The position numbers were made by a program, and so were the translations under genes. Shown one piece after another: positions 4,424 to 6,800 of a stretch of 6,800 nt of DNA. Location of the stretch: contig JACPAS010000074.1 of NCBI GenBank assembly GCA_016180665.1, forward strand, positions 1 through 6,800, written 5' to 3'. This stretch comes from Microcaldota archaeon (GTDB lineage: Archaea > Micrarchaeota > Micrarchaeia > Anstonellales > Bilamarchaeaceae). How positions within the stretch are numbered: the stretch's first letter is position 1; every line of letters begins with the position of its first letter. Below the pieces are notes generated by a model. That model was not told the origin of the DNA and ran no database searches. It worked only from the letters and a program-made list of their open reading frames with translations.

Positions 4424-5396
4424 TTAGACCTCTTCCAACCTCTGGAATGTTTCCGCCAAATAAACTGGTTGCAGAAAGAACGAATGAAAGTGTAATTGTA
4501 AATGCCATTAATGGAAGAAGACAAACACTAAGCGTTAAGGCTTTTACAACCTTTAAAGTGATAAGGTCCATGATTCCACCAGCTTCTGAGAGATTTCTTT
4601 TGGCAGCAGATTCTAATTGTTTAAGCTTTGACTGGTCTGTGAAGCCGCAGGAACTTACTAATTTTTGCTCAGTTAATTCTGGAATATTGCAGAAACTGGC
4701 ATAGTCAATGGTTATAAAGTCCATTAGAAGATAAGAAAGGGGGAAAATAAAGTAAAGTCCAATTGAAAATGCCATTACGTATGCACCTGCACCGCGTGTG
4801 GGTGGGAAAGATCTAAGTAGAATTCCTATTGGAAGGAATAAACCAAGAGCAGCGTATTTTAGGAAATTAAGAGTATGTATCAATAAGTAATAAACAAATA
4901 AATAGAAACCAATTATGTTTGTAGTATTGGCAATACGTTCTGTTATTACTTTGTAGATAAAGCCTGAAGCAACTTCGGACATGAACACTTCCATGTAGTG
5001 CTGGCTCATTGGTTCAAATGGAATTGATAACGCGTACATTGTAGCCATAACATCACGCATGCACGTTGCCTTAGGCTGCATAAAAACCTGAACCATATCT
5101 ATTAATTTCATGTTTTGCTGAGTTGTAATTGGAAGGCTTAGAAATGGATCATAACCGCTGAATGAATCTATAACTGCTAACCGAACTACTTTAACCATGA
5201 TTGGTTCAACTGTAGCTTGTAAGCCGATTATAAAAACAACAATTATTGCTGTTGATGCTGCGAATATTAATTCGGATTTTGCAACTTGTTCTAAATTTGG
5301 CGTTTGGAAGAAACGCGAAACCATCAGTAGCAGAGCTGCTCCAAATGCAGCCAGTATTGTTGCGACTATTGATGCGACCTGCCACCATTCTGCCAT
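4410..5396 (-). CDS. Polytopic membrane protein, paralogue of the upstream gene; possible VirB6/TrbL-like transfer channel component
   Basis: The 328-residue product has clear membrane segments at about 8-28, 42-60, 159-180, 203-228 and 282-311, with weaker ones near 138-150 and 182-194. After the segment at 159-180 comes LPIGILLRSFPPTRGAGAY (188-206), whose core is shared with the neighbouring paralogue; the basic Arg residues suggest a cytoplasmic turn. A polar domain at about 229-280, probably on the other side of the membrane, contains Cys236 and Cys250, which could form a disulfide. The C-terminus is a hydrophobic segment, a short glycine-rich polar stretch and a final Leu-Ile. The ATG at 5396 is preferred over a TTG at 5405 because AAGGAC lies 9 nt before it. 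It follows its paralogue by a 41-bp gap. A VirB6/TrbL/CedA-type role is inferred from topology and tandem context only. Confidence 0.7.
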   Translation of the reverse strand: MAEWWQVASIVATILAAFGAALLLMVSRFFQTPNLEQVAKSELIFAASTAIIVVFIIGLQATVEPIMVKVVRLAVIDSFSGYDPFLSLPITTQQNMKLIDMVQVFMQPKATCMRDVMATMYALSIPFEPMSQHYMEVFMSEVASGFIYKVITERIANTTNIIGFYLFVYYLLIHTLNFLKYAALGLFLPIGILLRSFPPTRGAGAYVMAFSIGLYFIFPLSYLLMDFITIDYASFCNIPELTEQKLVSSCGFTDQSKLKQLESAAKRNLSEAGGIMDLITLKVVKALTLSVCLLPLMAFTITLSFVLSATSLFGGNIPEVGRGLIKLI

Positions 5397-5405
5397 TTCT
5401 ATCAA

Positions 5406-5442
5406 GTCCTTATGTTAAATCAACCCATTAATTTAATTTATA
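5406..5442 (-). promoter_or_regulatory. Shine-Dalgarno and possible internal promoter before the second complete membrane gene
   Basis: On the minus strand, AAGGAC (5411-5406) sits 9 nt before the ATG at 5396, the clearest Shine-Dalgarno in the window. Upstream, TATAAATT (5442-5435) would place a transcription start near 5413 and leave a 16-nt leader carrying that site. The TATA-like bases overlap the end of the preceding gene. An internal promoter is possible but not needed in an operon. Confidence 0.3.
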
Positions 5443-6559
5443 TTAGTCTTGTTAAAATTGTAATATCTACTTCTTCACCTAAATTTCTGCTAAGCGATTT
5501 GATCGCTTGCGCAAGAATAATTATATTAACTGCCGGAATAAGAAATCCTGCAAGAAAAGCCATTGCAAGCGCTTCTGTAGGAATCAAAAGAGCGACGTAG
5601 AGCACTTTGCCAGGAATAGTTCCTCCTGCTTTGAATAGATCATAAGTACTCTGTAAAAATGATGGATTATACTCTGGAAGTTCTATTTTATTTGGATTTG
5701 TTGCCGGAGTAGATTTATCAGATAATACATCCTGGATTTTCTCGTTATATGAATCTAGGTCCTGCACGTCTTTCAGAGCCGGTGCAATATGCGAATTAAA
5801 GGAATCCCACATGTTACTGTCAGTAGTTGCAATTATGTCTCCAACTATTTCATATGCAACAACCATCAAAGCAGGGAATAGAAATAAAAAACCTAAACCT
5901 ATTGCAATTATTGCTCCACCAAATCTTCTTGTAGGAGTAAATGAACGGAGTATTATGCCAATTGGAATGTAATATTTTGTATAACCATAAAACATAAAGA
6001 GAAGAACATAAAGCTGTGCCTGCACTGTAACCATGGCTATGGAAAGCGCGTTAATAACCTGGTAGAGAATTTGTTTAAGTGGGCCTCCTAAGCCTGCAAG
6101 CGGTGACGTTACTACCCCCATTCCGAATGGTTTTGAATAAATTGTTGTTGCCGCCATCTGATCAAATGCTGAACCTACCAGAAATGCTGCAGAGATCCAT
6201 CCAATAATAAAGTTTCTAGCTGCTACAAAATAGTCAACTGTTCTTTCCCAGATAGTAAGATCTTTTCCGTCACTCTGAGGGAAAAACCAGCCTACTTTCA
6301 TTGTGCACATGCTTGAGGTAATCAACATTATCGCTACTATTATTGCACCTGTTACGAAGAGTTCAAATATTTCTAATTTTATAAAGGAGGTAAAATTAGA
6401 GTTTCTGAATAAGATTCCCATTAAGTAGAAAAACGCAAGAAGAGCTACTGAGGCCATGAATGCATAAACTGAGAGTTCAAGGAAAGTAGACGGCAAGAAC
6501 GTAAATGTGTTTGAGCACATTTCTTTTGTAACCGCAAATTCTATTGAATGTGACGTCAT
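5438..6559 (-). CDS. Polytopic membrane protein, tandem paralogue; possible VirB6/TrbL-like transfer channel component
   Basis: The 373-residue product has membrane segments at about 29-50, 64-82, 112-131, 166-191, 213-238 and 317-350. It carries IPIGIILRSFTPTRRFGG at 198-215, nearly identical to the core of the following gene, and a polar, Asp/Ser/Asn-rich domain at about 241-313 with no Cys. Cys15 and Cys85 lie near the first two membrane segments. The N-terminal halves also align: KLEIFELFVTGAIIVAIML here resembles KSELIFAASTAIIVVFIIG in the next gene. The tail (IPAVNIIILAQAIKSLSRNL, then GEEVDITILTRLI) matches the end of the upstream partial gene. The ATG at 6559 lies 13 bp after that gene's stop, so they are surely co-transcribed; no strong Shine-Dalgarno is seen. 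No domain here is diagnostic. The VirB6/TrbL/CedA comparison is inference from many helices, a polar loop domain and tandem paralogues. Confidence 0.7.
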   Translation of the reverse strand: MTSHSIEFAVTKEMCSNTFTFLPSTFLELSVYAFMASVALLAFFYLMGILFRNSNFTSFIKLEIFELFVTGAIIVAIMLITSSMCTMKVGWFFPQSDGKDLTIWERTVDYFVAARNFIIGWISAAFLVGSAFDQMAATTIYSKPFGMGVVTSPLAGLGGPLKQILYQVINALSIAMVTVQAQLYVLLFMFYGYTKYYIPIGIILRSFTPTRRFGGAIIAIGLGFLFLFPALMVVAYEIVGDIIATTDSNMWDSFNSHIAPALKDVQDLDSYNEKIQDVLSDKSTPATNPNKIELPEYNPSFLQSTYDLFKAGGTIPGKVLYVALLIPTEALAMAFLAGFLIPAVNIIILAQAIKSLSRNLGEEVDITILTRLI

Positions 6560-6572
6560 TTTATCAACTCTA

Positions 6573-6800
6573 TCAAATTAAACTAACAAATGATGCAAAG
6601 TTAACATCAATATTGAAGAATTTTGCAGACTCTCTGGCAGAAGTCAATGTAAGAAATATATTTATGAATGGAAGCAGTAAACTGATTATTACTATATAGT
6701 ATACGGCGTTTTTTATTATTTCAAGAACCAAACTTATTACTAGACCCATAAGAAATGGAACAAGTGCAGAACCTAAAGTTAATGTGAAGAGTAGAGCAGT
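6573..6800 (-). CDS. C-terminal part of a third tandem membrane protein (cut by window edge)
   Basis: The minus frame entering at 6800 is open for 75 codons and ends at TGA (6575-6573); the N-terminus lies outside the window. The visible part is almost entirely hydrophobic, with two membrane segments (about the first 27 residues, then roughly residues 33-52). The end, LLLPFINIFLTLTSARESAK followed by FFNIDVNFASFVSLI, aligns with the C-terminus of the next gene: Pro, two residues, Asn-Ile, a hydrophobic run, then an N-[IL]-x-x-V-[DN] stretch and a final Leu-Ile. It is therefore probably a third paralogue. The visible part could equally belong to a short two- or three-helix subunit, since its full length is unknown. 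It ends 13 bp before the next ATG and is presumably in the same operon. Confidence 0.65.
   Translation of the reverse strand, partial: TALLFTLTLGSALVPFLMGLVISLVLEIIKNAVYYIVIISLLLPFINIFLTLTSARESAKFFNIDVNFASFVSLI

Noticed and set aside
5197..5600. Several short open frames on both strands
   Set aside because: They overlap the two membrane-protein genes in other frames and lack initiation signals; hydrophobic coding regions commonly give such shadows.

Overview
The window is chromosomal DNA from an archaeon. The clearest marker is CDP-archaeol synthase (CarS), an enzyme of archaeal ether-lipid synthesis. It is supported by an Rnl3-type archaeal RNA ligase and by TATA boxes centred about 25 bp upstream of start codons, the pattern expected for leaderless archaeal mRNAs. 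Base composition is AT-rich (around one third G+C by eye), except for roughly the first 560 bases, which are visibly richer in G+C. I cannot place the organism more precisely. A DPANN-type lineage is possible, but that is inference only.

Layout. Bases 1-112 hold a G+C-rich segment with strong inverted repeats, ending in a hairpin plus T-tract. A small unrecognised helical protein follows (134-559, +). The spacer 560-758 is full of inverted repeats, including an 18-bp perfect palindrome and a two-tier hairpin ending in ACA. Next come two tail-to-tail genes: a PIN-domain RNA ligase partner of the MJ_0950 family (759-1322, +) and an ATP-dependent RNA ligase of the MJ_0414/Rnl3 family (2423-1359, -). 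A second structured spacer (2424-2609) precedes carS (3125-2610, -). carS shares a 33-bp divergent promoter region with a two-gene plus-strand operon: a MidA/NDUFAF7-like methyltransferase (3159-4130) and, overlapping it by ATGA, an O6-alkylguanine-DNA alkyltransferase (4127-4423).

The last third (6800-4410, minus strand) is one operon-like run of three consecutive polytopic membrane proteins, the first cut by the window edge. The two complete ones are paralogues: both carry the core P-I-G-I-[IL]-L-R-S-F-x-P-T-R at the same relative place. All three end in a similar hydrophobic segment, a short polar stretch and a terminal Leu-Ile. Their general character suggests channel-like components of a VirB6/TrbL/CedA-type DNA-transfer or secretion apparatus. 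That assignment is inferred from architecture and is not shown by a diagnostic motif. This tandem array is the best candidate here for an undescribed system.

How the genes relate. RNA ligase and its PIN partner probably form one RNA end-processing pair. carS is membrane-lipid housekeeping. The methyltransferase and alkyltransferase are translationally coupled. The membrane array is a separate transcription unit that meets the alkyltransferase gene tail-to-tail with a 14-bp overlap.
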